DNA of 64,000 nucleotides. Origin: Dimorphilus gyrociliatus. Lineage: Eukaryota > Annelida > Polychaeta > Dinophilidae. Under the pieces are notes generated by a model. It was given only the letters and a program-made list of their open reading frames with translations, ran no database searches and was not told where the DNA came from. The position numbers were made by a program, and so were the translations under genes. Shown piece by piece: positions 36,501-45,908 of this stretch; the stretch's first letter is position 1, and the number at the start of each line of letters is the position of its first letter. The stretch lies in NCBI GenBank assembly GCA_904063045.1, contig CAJFCJ010000014.1, positions 1,113,643 through 1,177,642 of the forward strand, read 5' to 3'.

Positions 36501-39293
36501 CTACTGACACTGCAGTGAAACCGCTAGGCTTGACAACTACAACTTCAACAACACCTGCTTCAGCTCCCTTCAAATTCAGTTTTGGTTCCATTGAAAAGGG
36601 TGGATTTGTCTTCAATAAAACTGCAAGCACCCCAACTACAACATTTACAACACCTCAGAAACTGCAATCAGAAATTTTTTCAGCCAATAGTCCAGCAGCT
36701 ACAGAAAATCAGAGTTACCTAAATTCTTCATCTGAAAATCCCGAAGAGCACGAGTCTAGTGCTTACTTTGAGCCGATAGTTAAATTAGATCCCGTTGAAA
36801 TTGTTACTGGAGAAGAAAACGAGAAAGTCCTTTATAAATCTAGAGCAAAACTTTATCGATTTGTAGATGGTGAATGGAAAGAGAGAGGTATTGGTGACGT
36901 AAAGATACTACAAAATAAAAACAACAGGAAATGCCGCATCTTAATGAGGAGAGATCAAATTCACAAAATATGTTTAAATCATGCTTTAACATCTGATTTA
37001 ACTTTATCTGAGATGGCAAATTCTCAGGGGAAAGCTTGGATATGGCAAGCTGATGATTTTGCAGATGAAGAAATAAAGCACGAACGCTTTGCTATTCGAT
37101 TTAAAACTCCCGAAATAGCAAACAGCTTCCAAGATACTTTCGATAAGGCAAAGAACAGTAAAGACAAACCTGTGGATTGCGAAGTTATAATTAGCCCTCC
37201 AAGACGAGAGTCCGTAACTAACAGTGGTAAAGTCACTTCCCCGAAGCCAGCCACTCCAAAAGAAGGCAGTGAAAAGAAAACGACCCTATTTTCTTTTACA
37301 ACTCCTACACCTTCCACACATAGATTCTCTTTTGAGGCACCTCCAAAAAATACAAATGAAATTAAATTTAACTTTACTGATTCGCCAAAGTTTGCTTTTA
37401 ATAACAAACCTGAAGAGAAAGCTAAGCCTGTACAACAAAGTAATAGCAATAGTATGCTTCACCAGTTGCTTGCAGGCTCTGAAGATGGTAATATAATGTT
37501 TTTATAATACTATAAACAGCGAAATAAAATTCGTTATTTTCAGCTCTGAAGACAACTGATGAAGCAGAGATAAAGGATGTCATATTTTTGGAGACAAAAT
37601 TACCGATCAAGCAAAAAATTGAACTGGCTTTGAAATACAAACTACCAGAATCTTTCTTTAATTATGAAAACAAGAAAAGTTGCTCAGGATGTGTAGGTTG
37701 TAACTCAGAATTTTTTGATTTTTCAACCATTGGAAAGAAAATTGAACCTAAATCAGGTAAGTCTGAAAGCTATGAGGTAGTTAATGATAAATTGAGATTT
37801 TTATCAATAGATATTAGTAAAAAAGAAACGGTTCAATCATCCGAAGAAGAGAAACCACCAGTTCAACAGAATTTATTTGGTAATTTTTATGATACCAATA
37901 CTCCAGATAGAAACAAATCCTTAAATTTTTCGTTTTGTAATAGGCAATACATCATCCTTCTCATCGTTTGCGTCACTGGCATCAAACAATAACTCTGTGC
38001 CAAGTTGGTCAACAAAAACCGAAGGATTTAAGTTTTCTGGAACCGGAAATCAACTATTCCAGAGTCCAAAGCCTCAAGAGGACGATGACGAAGCTCCTGC
38101 TAACAATGACATACACTTTGAACCTATTGTCAAACTTGAAGAAGTGGATGTGAAAACAGGCAAGTTTATGCCATAACCTTCTCAAATACATTTTATACGT
38201 TGAACTTATTAGGTGAGGAAGACGAAGATATAATTTTCAACGAAAGAGCCAAATTATATCGTTTTGTCGATGACCAATGGAAAGAAAGAGGAGTAGGTCA
38301 AATGAAAATATTGAAAAATAAAGCAGGTTAGAATCATTGAAACTAAAGTTATGGATATGAATAATTAATATAAATACACCTTTCTTTAGGCAAATATCGT
38401 ATTTTGTTGCGAAGAGAGCAAGTTTTAAAATTGGCTTGTAATCATCGTATAACTCCATTTATGACAATGGATCCACTGCTGACATCAGAAACAGCTTTAT
38501 GTTGGTCTGCAAATGATTACTCGGAATCGGATAATGGTGTGTTTGAAAAATTCTCTGTTCGATTCAAAGTAAGTTAAAGTGACTTTATTTATATCGTTAA
38601 CTAATGATTATTCATTTCATTTAGTCAAAAGAGCTAACTGTAAAGTTTAAAAATGTGTTCGAAGAATGCAAGAAAATGATCCAAAACGAAGAGAAAAAAT
38701 CTACATCTAACAGCACACCGCTGCTCACACATGAAAATGATGAAAATGACGTAATGACATATTGAACTGTTGTTAACCTTTCATATAGCCGTATTGTTAC
38801 TATTTCAGGATGAAGAATACGAAACTGAGGATGAGACAGAGTTAGCTTTTGAGAAACGTGTTACTCTCGGTTATGTTGGAAGTGACGGGCGAATCACAGA
38901 AAGTCATTTAGGAGATTTGACAGTTCACTTGGATGATGATATAAACGCATATAGATTACAAATGGTGAACGATAATTCGGTTTTGGTTTGCAATCATGTT
39001 ATTTGTCAAGAGCACATGTTATATAAGTAAGTAAGATCTATAAATGATGATAAATTTAAAAACAGCATTATTACAGGAGTCAATCTAAACCTATATATGT
39101 TGAGTGGACTGCCGAAGATTTCTCTATTGATGAATCTGTGAAGAGGCGATTTCGAGTAACTTTTTCATCACAGCAGTCAATGAATGAATTCGAAAAGATA
39201 TTTACAGAGGGGATTGAATTAGCAAGAGAAGATAACGTATCCCAAAGAGGACAGTCAGTGGAGATGATGAAGCCGTGTGTGTACAGTTCTTGA
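33512..39293 (+). CDS. RANBP2: RanBP2/Nup358-like nucleoporin, compact form
   Basis: Sixteen exons sum to 4692 nt, or 1563 residues; vertebrate RanBP2 is about twice that. The start is ATG at 33512. N-terminal TPR-like helices ([39 protein letters not shown]) are followed by Pro/Thr-rich linkers and one large exon (35171-37487). That exon holds Ran-binding domain 1 ([20 protein letters not shown]), one RanBP2 zinc finger ([20 protein letters not shown]), sparse FAFG/FSFG motifs and Ran-binding domain 2 ([20 protein letters not shown]). Domain 3 spans 38.1-38.7 kb ([20 protein letters not shown]). A diverged domain 4 spans 38.8-39.24 kb ([14 protein letters not shown]). No cyclophilin domain follows. 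The protein would act on the cytoplasmic filaments of the nuclear pore in Ran-GTP-dependent transport. It is convergent with the TRIM-NHL gene, 191 bp apart. Confidence 0.93.
38160..38212 (+). other. GC-AG intron in RanBP2
   Basis: The exon ends GTGAAAACAG and is followed by GCAAGT. The acceptor is ATTAG before GTGAGGAAG. Splicing here restores VDVKTGEEDED, matching the equivalent positions of Ran-binding domains 1 and 2 ([16 protein letters not shown]). Reading through gives an in-frame stop after a few codons, so the non-canonical GC donor is required. Confidence 0.8.
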
Positions 39294-39484
39294 AAAGACA
39301 TTTTATCTTAGGCATTTGTTTTAACGTAAATTACTTTATTGTCCTGTTAACAAAAAATTAAGTCATGTTTTTTTGTGCGTGATTGATCGTATGAACTATA
39401 AGATAAGTCTTAAAGTTTCGCAAAAAAAATTATTATCTACTGTATTCATCCATTGAACATTCCTAAGTCCTGAAAAGTTAAACA

Positions 39485-41689
39485 TTAATTGTTATTAGTT
39501 TGTTGAGAAGACGTAGAAGCAGAACACATGCCTGGAACATGAAAGATTTTTACGCAAAAGTGTCCATTTTGTCCCAAACCCGCTGAATTAGATTCGACCA
39601 AAACTAATCTATCACTATCTGTTTGTAAATTTAAATGAGACGGGTACTTAATACCGTCGTGCCGAGTCAATACGTTCTTTATGAATTTTCCATCGGTTGA
39701 AAACATAGCTACGCGATGATTGTCGCGATCTGCTACGAGAATATTTCCGTCGGTCGTTGAACATATTCCATGAGGCCGTCTCAAGTGCCCGTATGGTCCG
39801 CCTGTAAAATTGAAAGAGGATCTCACCGTACCATTTTCACTATCAATAATTTTCACATGATCATCACTACTGTCAGAAACTATTATAAGATCGGAATACA
39901 CAGCAACTGAATAGGGAAAGCTCAGTTGGCAGCAAGAAAAATGACGAAGAATAGTTCCATCTGATAAGGCATGCACAGTAACACATCGCCTTTCTGTATC
40001 TGTTATGATAGCGTGACCGCAGGATGTCACAGCAATACCCGCTGGTCCAGCGAACGAACCCCATATGCTGAGTATATCACCTGAGGACGGAGCCATTACT
40101 TTAACGCAGAGATCTTTCTTACATGTTATAACAAGATTGTGATCAATTGACGACAGGGCAAGACCTGCTGGTTGAATTTTGCCCCATGCCAGTATCCTTT
40201 TGCTTTGTTTGGTTGTGGCATCGAATACCTGAAGACGATTTTGTTCAGCTACGACTAGCTCCCTGCTTGGAAGAAAGATTGCGGCACATGGTTGACTGAT
40301 TCTACCAGGCCAACCACCCTGTTCGCGAATGGTCAAGAGAACCGTTGCTCTTTCAGTACTTTCAGGCTTAACTTCCTCCGATGAGGTTGGTCTAGTTGGG
40401 GACGATGGAGGTGAAGGAGTCGTTGATGAAGTTTTCGATGGAGAGGAAACAGTCGCTCCAGATGTGGAAGTAGCAACTGGAGTATTAGGAAAAGTCAACT
40501 CATGATGACCTTTCAACCTTTTGTGTTTTGTTTTACTGGGTGAGAGAGCAGAGAGAATGGACGAAACACGTTTTGTCGAAGGCTCACTCATTTCAATGTC
40601 ACCATCACCGCGTATTTCTGATAAACATCCAATGTTCATTTCGTCTGAGGTGGGTTCAAATCTGAGGGAAATCATCGGTGGTGTTCGTACTGGACCGGGA
40701 AGTGTATGTTCAGTAACGGTTTTTGCTTTTTGCAAAAGATCACCGTGAGACAGAACAGTAGAATATGAAGGAGCAGATAATACTTGGCGAATTTCGCTTT
40801 GTAACGCTTCTATTCTTACCCTTTCGACATGTAATTCACCGTCTTGATGAACGTGCAATTCCATCTTCTTAGCAGCTTCAGAAAGAAGCTTGTTTTCTGT
40901 CTCACGAACCATTGAGATTATAGAGGAGCACTTTTCTCTTATTGCACTCTGTACCGAATTTAAGTTTGATTGTTGCTGTTGCCTGATTGTAGTCAATAAT
41001 TTCTCTCTATTTATAATTTCGTTTAGGCGCATATTCAATACTTTAGATATTTCCTTTAATTCTTTGCGCCTTCCTTCAACCATAGATCTGTCTATCTCTA
41101 TAAGGGAGTGTCTCGAATCATGCTCCAGAACACATACTGTGCAAAGTGCAGCCGAACACGGTTGGCAGACGTAACGAATCGGGTAAAGCTTATGACGGCA
41201 GCATAAATCTGACAATTCAGATGATGATTTTAAACTGACAACTTGGTGTGAAGCTAACTGAGTATTCGATGAATGTCTTTCGTGACATTCTGTGCATAAA
41301 TAAAGTGCGCAATGGACGCAGTGAAATTCCGCTGTTGTATTATTTGATCTGGCCATGCAATAATCGCAGTTTTTCTCTGATAAGTCTGAATTTGTTGATT
41401 GTCTCATTAGAACTTCTCGAAATTGCTCCAGCTTGAAATCATTCGGTAAACTAGACACTCCAGGACTTGGTACTAGTGTCACCTTTTTACAGATTGGACA
41501 AGATATGTGTCGTCTGGACGGTCCCAGCTTTGTCATACTCTCTAAACAAGTAAAGCAAAACGAGTGCAGACAGGATAGGACGCGTGGATCCGAGTAATTT
41601 TCCAGGCACACTGCGCACCTTAGTACATCGTCCATACTGTCCGATGATGCAGAACTTGGAGAAGGGGGGTACCATTGCGACGATGCCAT
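39485..41689 (-). CDS. TRIM-NHL protein (RING, two B-boxes, coiled coil, NHL repeats)
   Basis: Single-exon CDS of 734 residues; ATG at 41689 (MASSQWYPPSP). RING: CAVCLENYSDPRVLSCLHSF, then CPICK. B-box-like zinc motifs: CDYCMARSNN...CVHC...CTECHERH, then CCRHKLYPIRYVCQPC...CVLEHDSRH. A charged coiled coil follows, then a Ser/Thr/Pro-rich linker, then NHL beta-propeller blades (WPGRISQPCAAIFLPSRELV; FAGPAGIAVTSCGHAIITD; LRRPHGICSTTDGNILVADR). No filamin domain is visible, which separates it from TRIM2/3/71. It is closest in layout to C. elegans NHL-1 or TRIM32-type proteins. Probably an E3 ubiquitin ligase; RNA or protein targets are unknown. AAACAG directly before the ATG looks like an acceptor, so a 5' UTR intron is possible. 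Confidence 0.9.
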   Translation of the reverse strand: MASSQWYPPSPSSASSDSMDDVLRCAVCLENYSDPRVLSCLHSFCFTCLESMTKLGPSRRHISCPICKKVTLVPSPGVSSLPNDFKLEQFREVLMRQSTNSDLSEKNCDYCMARSNNTTAEFHCVHCALYLCTECHERHSSNTQLASHQVVSLKSSSELSDLCCRHKLYPIRYVCQPCSAALCTVCVLEHDSRHSLIEIDRSMVEGRRKELKEISKVLNMRLNEIINREKLLTTIRQQQQSNLNSVQSAIREKCSSIISMVRETENKLLSEAAKKMELHVHQDGELHVERVRIEALQSEIRQVLSAPSYSTVLSHGDLLQKAKTVTEHTLPGPVRTPPMISLRFEPTSDEMNIGCLSEIRGDGDIEMSEPSTKRVSSILSALSPSKTKHKRLKGHHELTFPNTPVATSTSGATVSSPSKTSSTTPSPPSSPTRPTSSEEVKPESTERATVLLTIREQGGWPGRISQPCAAIFLPSRELVVAEQNRLQVFDATTKQSKRILAWGKIQPAGLALSSIDHNLVITCKKDLCVKVMAPSSGDILSIWGSFAGPAGIAVTSCGHAIITDTERRCVTVHALSDGTILRHFSCCQLSFPYSVAVYSDLIIVSDSSDDHVKIIDSENGTVRSSFNFTGGPYGHLRRPHGICSTTDGNILVADRDNHRVAMFSTDGKFIKNVLTRHDGIKYPSHLNLQTDSDRLVLVESNSAGLGQNGHFCVKIFHVPGMCSASTSSQQTNNN

Positions 41690-42147
41690 CTGTTTGTACA
41701 ATTTATGAACTTAGGCCTAGTTGCAGAAGAATAATCAGTTAAATTTGTTCAATTACTTCGCTCTAGCGAAGGCAAATTCTCATATCTTAGGTTGGTAAGC
41801 CAATAGTCCGTCGGTTAGCATTTCCAGCTCTTGTCTTTGAAAGGGTGGATCGCTTATTGACAATTCAATAACTGACTAAGCTTGGGCTAAAGGATTCTAC
41901 TTTGTTTATGTTTCTTACGCATGCGTAGTAGAGTTAGTGAGGAAAGTAATCCCACTCTTTTTGCTGGGTAATATGTAAAAAGATTCGTTGTTGTGAATAC
42001 CGGTTCTCGCAGTCACGTGACAGTTGCCGCGGAAACTCAAAATGTCCTCGTAATGATACTTTTGCGAAATAGTTAATATCAGGAGATTATAAATTGAACT
42101 TGTAGTATACATTTCATAGGCAAAATATATCAATAATTATAAAATCA
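41690..42147. promoter_or_regulatory. Bidirectional promoter between TRIM-NHL (-) and PPP1R36 (+)
   Basis: 458 bp separate the two start codons. It contains TAGGCCTAAG (minus strand, 41710-41719), a 12-bp palindrome TACGCATGCGTA (41916-41927, NRF-1-like core) and a 10-bp GTCACGTGAC palindrome (42012-42021, CLEAR/USF type). Head-to-head spacing implies a shared promoter. Confidence 0.55.
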
Positions 42148-44585
42148 ATGTCTAAAGTACTTTATCACGATTCCTTACCGAAAAGCGAGGTAAATTACTA
42201 ATTTTTAGCAAATATTTATATCCAATATATACGTAATTGAATTGATAGCTTCCAGAGCCAAAAAGTGGAAAATGGGAATGGCGGGAAGACACAAATACTT
42301 TGGAATTCACTAAGTCTATAGATCACATTTAAAAAAACTCATAAACCTTGTAAGAAAAAAAAATCCTTTTTTTAACAGTTTTCAAACAAAAAAAGATGCC
42401 AAGAGAAAAGCAGCTGCAGATAAACATAAAAGTGTTGATAGAGGGTAAAAATTTTACTTGTTTTTATCCAATATTATATGCTTTATCATTTCGTTGTTTA
42501 GTGCTACTCCAAGTAGAGCAAATAAAAAATCAATTCCAACTTGGATACCAAAAAAGAAAGATAAGGACGAAGGACCTAGCCATATAAATCTCGTACATAT
42601 AAAAGGTGAATTTCCAATTGAAACAAATGATTTAGGTTCATCTAAACATATAAATAATAGAAAGCGCATTAAGCTATCTTACCGAACACTATGAAGAAAA
42701 AGACGATACAGAAGATATGGACAAATTTAAGGCTTTCGAAGCTGGAGTCTACCAGTATGAAATAATTGATAAAACGCCGTCATTCTTACTTAATATTCTT
42801 AATTTATTCGTTTCCTTTTCCAGCACAAAACAATTGGATGAATTTTTAATGTTTCTATTGAAGTATTTTGAATTATTCTTTGAAAAATTCAATCTCGATA
42901 ACAAACCTAATCCTATGAATATGTAAGATTAAATATAGAAAAAAACAAGGCAATTCTATATATCTTGTGCTTATATACTTTTCATTTTCATCTAGTGAAC
43001 CTAGTCAAGCAGAAGTTGCATATTATCACAAAGTATGTGATAAATTATTAGCAGCTCAAAAATTAGTTGGATACGCGTATGGGATATTGATTCTTGGCGA
43101 TGGTATGTCGACACATCACCATATGTCATGTGGAGTGTAAGTTATTGTTTAAAATTGGGGCTATTATAATCTTTCATATATTATTATTATATATATAGAT
43201 CGAGAGTGTCAAACACCTACAAGGATCGAAATATGTTTGAATGTCTTTATAAATTCTGTTCAGTTGTTGTTGAGAAAACTTTTGTTAAACGTAATGATGA
43301 AGCTGTTAGAACTGAAGTTAATAGAATGATGAGATCCCATACATTCAATCCAGCTTTAAGAATTAAATTAGCTCCAGACGCAGGTTTAAAATATATATAA
43401 TAGACCAAATTTATCCTTGTACTACTTTCTATATATATACATATATATACAAATGCAGAAAAGAATACAGATGAAGTAAAATTAACTCCTGCCGAATATA
43501 GAAGGCAACACGGGTAAGTTCTTTAATTAGGTTGATGGTAATGTGCACTATTATTTCAATTAACTGTTCTTTTTTTATTCAGGAATAGGCCTGCAATAAA
43601 GAGTATTATAACGTATGATTATTTTAATATATTAGTATACGAGGAAATAATTGTTTCAATGCTTATATTTAGGCAAAAATCTCCTGCTCTTATATCAATT
43701 TTACCATCGTCCAAAGAAGGAGCAACCTATCTATTTCAAAGAAAACAAGCATTATCTGCAGCAGGAATTTCAGATAATAAGAGCGCTGATGAGATAATTA
43801 GCGATGATTCTATTGAGAGTGTGACAGAAACCCTGAGCTTAGAAACATTAAAGTATTAATAACAACGATAATAATACATATAAATTTATAAAATATGAAT
43901 TCTAACAGAGTTGGAATTATTGGAGAATCATCTAAAGATTACGATTTAAAAACACTGATACCACATAGAGGAGGTGAAGGGGACGATCCTTCAAGAGATG
44001 AAAAGGAACGATTATCAAGCAGAAGGGCGTAAGTTTATTATCTTTTACTATCCTTCTTATCTCAATGTCAATAGATATCAAGTATTTTGTTTATCACTAA
44101 TTTTTTAAATGATGTACCCTTTTCTTTTGTTAATTATTTTTAGGAAGTATTTTAACCTATAAAAACATAGGTCTATAAACTTCAGTTTTGCACACAGACA
44201 ACAAATTCAAGATTTAAGAATGTTGTGGACGGATAATCTGGTGTGTCAAATAGTAGCTGATAATTCTAATGCAAAAACATTGCGTTGATTTTGTCGCTTT
44301 AGCTTTTCTGATTTGTTTTTTATTGTATATATATTAATTATATATATATAATTATATATTTAAGATTTTTTCCCTGCAAAATGCATTGCCCTTATCATTC
44401 TTAAAGCTATTTTTTTATATGTATAGACTATAACTGGGAAATAATCCTTTCTTTCTTTTATTAATTTATTTAGATCACTGCAGACGTCTGATGAGCAAGC
44501 AGCTTCGAAAAATAGAGATGAATCTCCAACGCTATCGAGGAGAGAAACTACTGCTACATCAGTTGTTACTCAAAATGAGCAATAG
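42148..44585 (+). CDS. PPP1R36: Protein phosphatase 1 regulatory subunit 36-like
   Basis: Twelve short exons sum to 1353 nt, or 450 residues, near the family length of about 420. Start is ATG at 42148 (MSKVLYHDSLPKSE). Recognised blocks: KWEWREDTNTLEF near the N-terminus; INLVHIKESALSYLTEHYEE; KQLDEFLMFLLKYFELFFEK; AEVAYYHKVCDKLLAAQKLV followed by MSTHHHMSCG; KDRNMFECLYKFCSVVVEKT; MMRSHTFNPALRIKLAP; LTPAEYRRQHGNRPAIKSII. The tail is Ser/Glu-rich. These match my knowledge of the PPP1R36 (PPPI_inhib) family, testis- and cilium-associated inhibitors or targeting subunits of PP1; function here is inferred. It shares a head-to-head promoter with TRIM-NHL, and CDC26 follows 309 bp downstream on the same strand. 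Confidence 0.75.
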
Positions 44586-44652
44586 AACTCATTTTGTAAC
44601 TTTTTTTATCACTTCTTAAATACTAGTTAACTGGTATAATTGAGTAAATGAA

Positions 44653-44658
44653 TAATAA
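44653..44658 (+). terminator. Candidate poly(A) signal of the PPP1R36-like gene
   Basis: AATAAA lies 68 bp after the stop codon. It is the first canonical hexamer downstream on this strand. Confidence 0.45.
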
Positions 44659-44792
44659 ACATCTTTAACTATTTCCAATTGGTCCTTAATTTCTGTACCT
44701 AAATACAAATTTATCATTTATTTATTGTTTAAATTCGACTTTTAATCAAATAGACATATTGTATAAGCCCCAGTGCTTTTTTTTCTTTGCAT

Positions 44793-44802
44793 GCGCATGC
44801 GC
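44793..44802. promoter_or_regulatory. NRF-1-type palindrome upstream of CDC26
   Basis: GCGCATGCGC sits 92 bp upstream of the CDC26 ATG inside GCATGCGCATGCGC. It matches the established NRF-1 consensus core, common in promoters of housekeeping genes. Confidence 0.55.
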
Positions 44803-44894
44803 TGTAAGAATTTTAACATTTAAATTTAACCTACCAATTATCGCTCATATTTGTGAAGATTTTCTTATAAAATATCACTAAATTCAAGGAAAAT

Positions 44895-45137
44895 ATGCTT
44901 AAAAGGCCTTGTACAAGAATCGAATTGAATAATAAAGATATTGAAGAGTTTGATAGACTGCAAAAAGAGAAACAAGAAAAGCAACACGTCCAAATGCTAC
45001 AGGCTCAAACCTCAACACCGACGATGGATACATTTGACCCACAAACTCGAGCAAAATCAATTAATGAGAGAATTGGACTAATCCAGTATCAAAGGCTAAG
45101 TAAGAATTTAGCAAGTCCAAGAATAGGATTTCGTTGA
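44895..45137 (+). CDS. CDC26: Anaphase-promoting complex subunit CDC26 (APC12)
   Basis: Intronless 80-residue protein starting MLKRPCTRIELNNKDIEEFD, which matches the strongly conserved CDC26 N-terminus that inserts into the TPR groove of APC6/CDC16. The family's second conserved block is seen as INERIG near residue 60. The middle is a Gln/Lys-rich helix. Length fits the family (about 85 residues). CDC26 stabilises the anaphase-promoting complex, the ubiquitin ligase that drives mitotic exit. The upstream NRF-1-like site suits a housekeeping gene. Confidence 0.92.
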   Translation: MLKRPCTRIELNNKDIEEFDRLQKEKQEKQHVQMLQAQTSTPTMDTFDPQTRAKSINERIGLIQYQRLSKNLASPRIGFR

Positions 45138-45393
45138 TAGCACAAAAACTAACGTTACACAAGTACAACTATAGTCTTCATTCGGATTATTTATATATAT
45201 ATATATATATACTTTTATTGAATTTGATATTTCATATGACAATGAGATTTACAAATACAGACGTGTCAATCTTACAATTCTCTTCTCATACGTTTCTTAA
45301 CTCTTTTAATGTCTTTGTCCATATTTTGCAAATAATTTTTACTTTTCGATATCTTTCTGCAAATAATAACAAATCAGAATTCTATATTAAATT

Positions 45394-45908
45394 CTAAATG
45401 TATTTAACCAACTGTAATAATAATCTATCCCCATCATCAGGCTCGTTTCCCTTGCAGATTCTCACACAAAACCGGCATAACTTACAATATTTGCAATTCT
45501 GTAGAGATATAAAGTATACAATCAATTCACCTTCAAATACACCAGATGGCGTTGACTATATAAATCTCTTAATTATCCTAAAATTGGATGAAGATCAAAA
45601 AAAGTCTGTTTATACCTGACAGTTTAAGCAGTTTATATGATTAGGATCATCCTCTTGACAGGGGCATTCTGTTTTACATCCACGACATCCCTGCACAATA
45701 TAAAGAAACAATGAGACTTTTCAACAAAGTATTTTACAGGGCTACCTACTTTGCATAATTTACAGTATTTGCACATATACATTGTGACTTGTTCAGTCAG
45801 ATTTGATTCAACAATAGCATCGTCTTTATAGTCGTCTTCCTCTTGACTAATCGCGATGAAAGGTATTGAAAAAAGTGCCAATAAAAGGTAGAAGCGGTTA
45901 AACATCAT
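45394..45908 (-). CDS. Secreted or luminal CxxC-rich small protein (unrecognised family)
   Basis: Three exons (45750-45908, 45616-45690, 45394-45498), all in phase 0, give 112 residues. A signal peptide (MMFNRFYLLLALFSIPFIAI) is followed by an acidic segment (QEEDDYKDDAIVESNLTE) with an NLT glycosylation motif. The Cys-rich part reads MCKYCKLCKGCRGC, ECPCQEDDPNHINCLNC and NCKYCKLCRFCVRIC, then GNEPDDGD and a hydrophobic end (LLLQLVKYI). The two CKYCKLC modules look like an internal duplication flanking a CPC-acidic-C core. There are 17 Cys, mostly as CxxC. It faintly recalls the Cys-rich C-terminus of sarcoplasmic-reticulum histidine-rich Ca-binding protein; metal or Ca binding in the secretory pathway is speculative. 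Convergent with CDC26, 256 bp apart. Confidence 0.75.

Noticed and set aside
35289-37496. Overlapping ORFs in other frames of the large RanBP2 exon
   Set aside because: Shadows of the true frame, which carries Ran-binding domains and the zinc finger.
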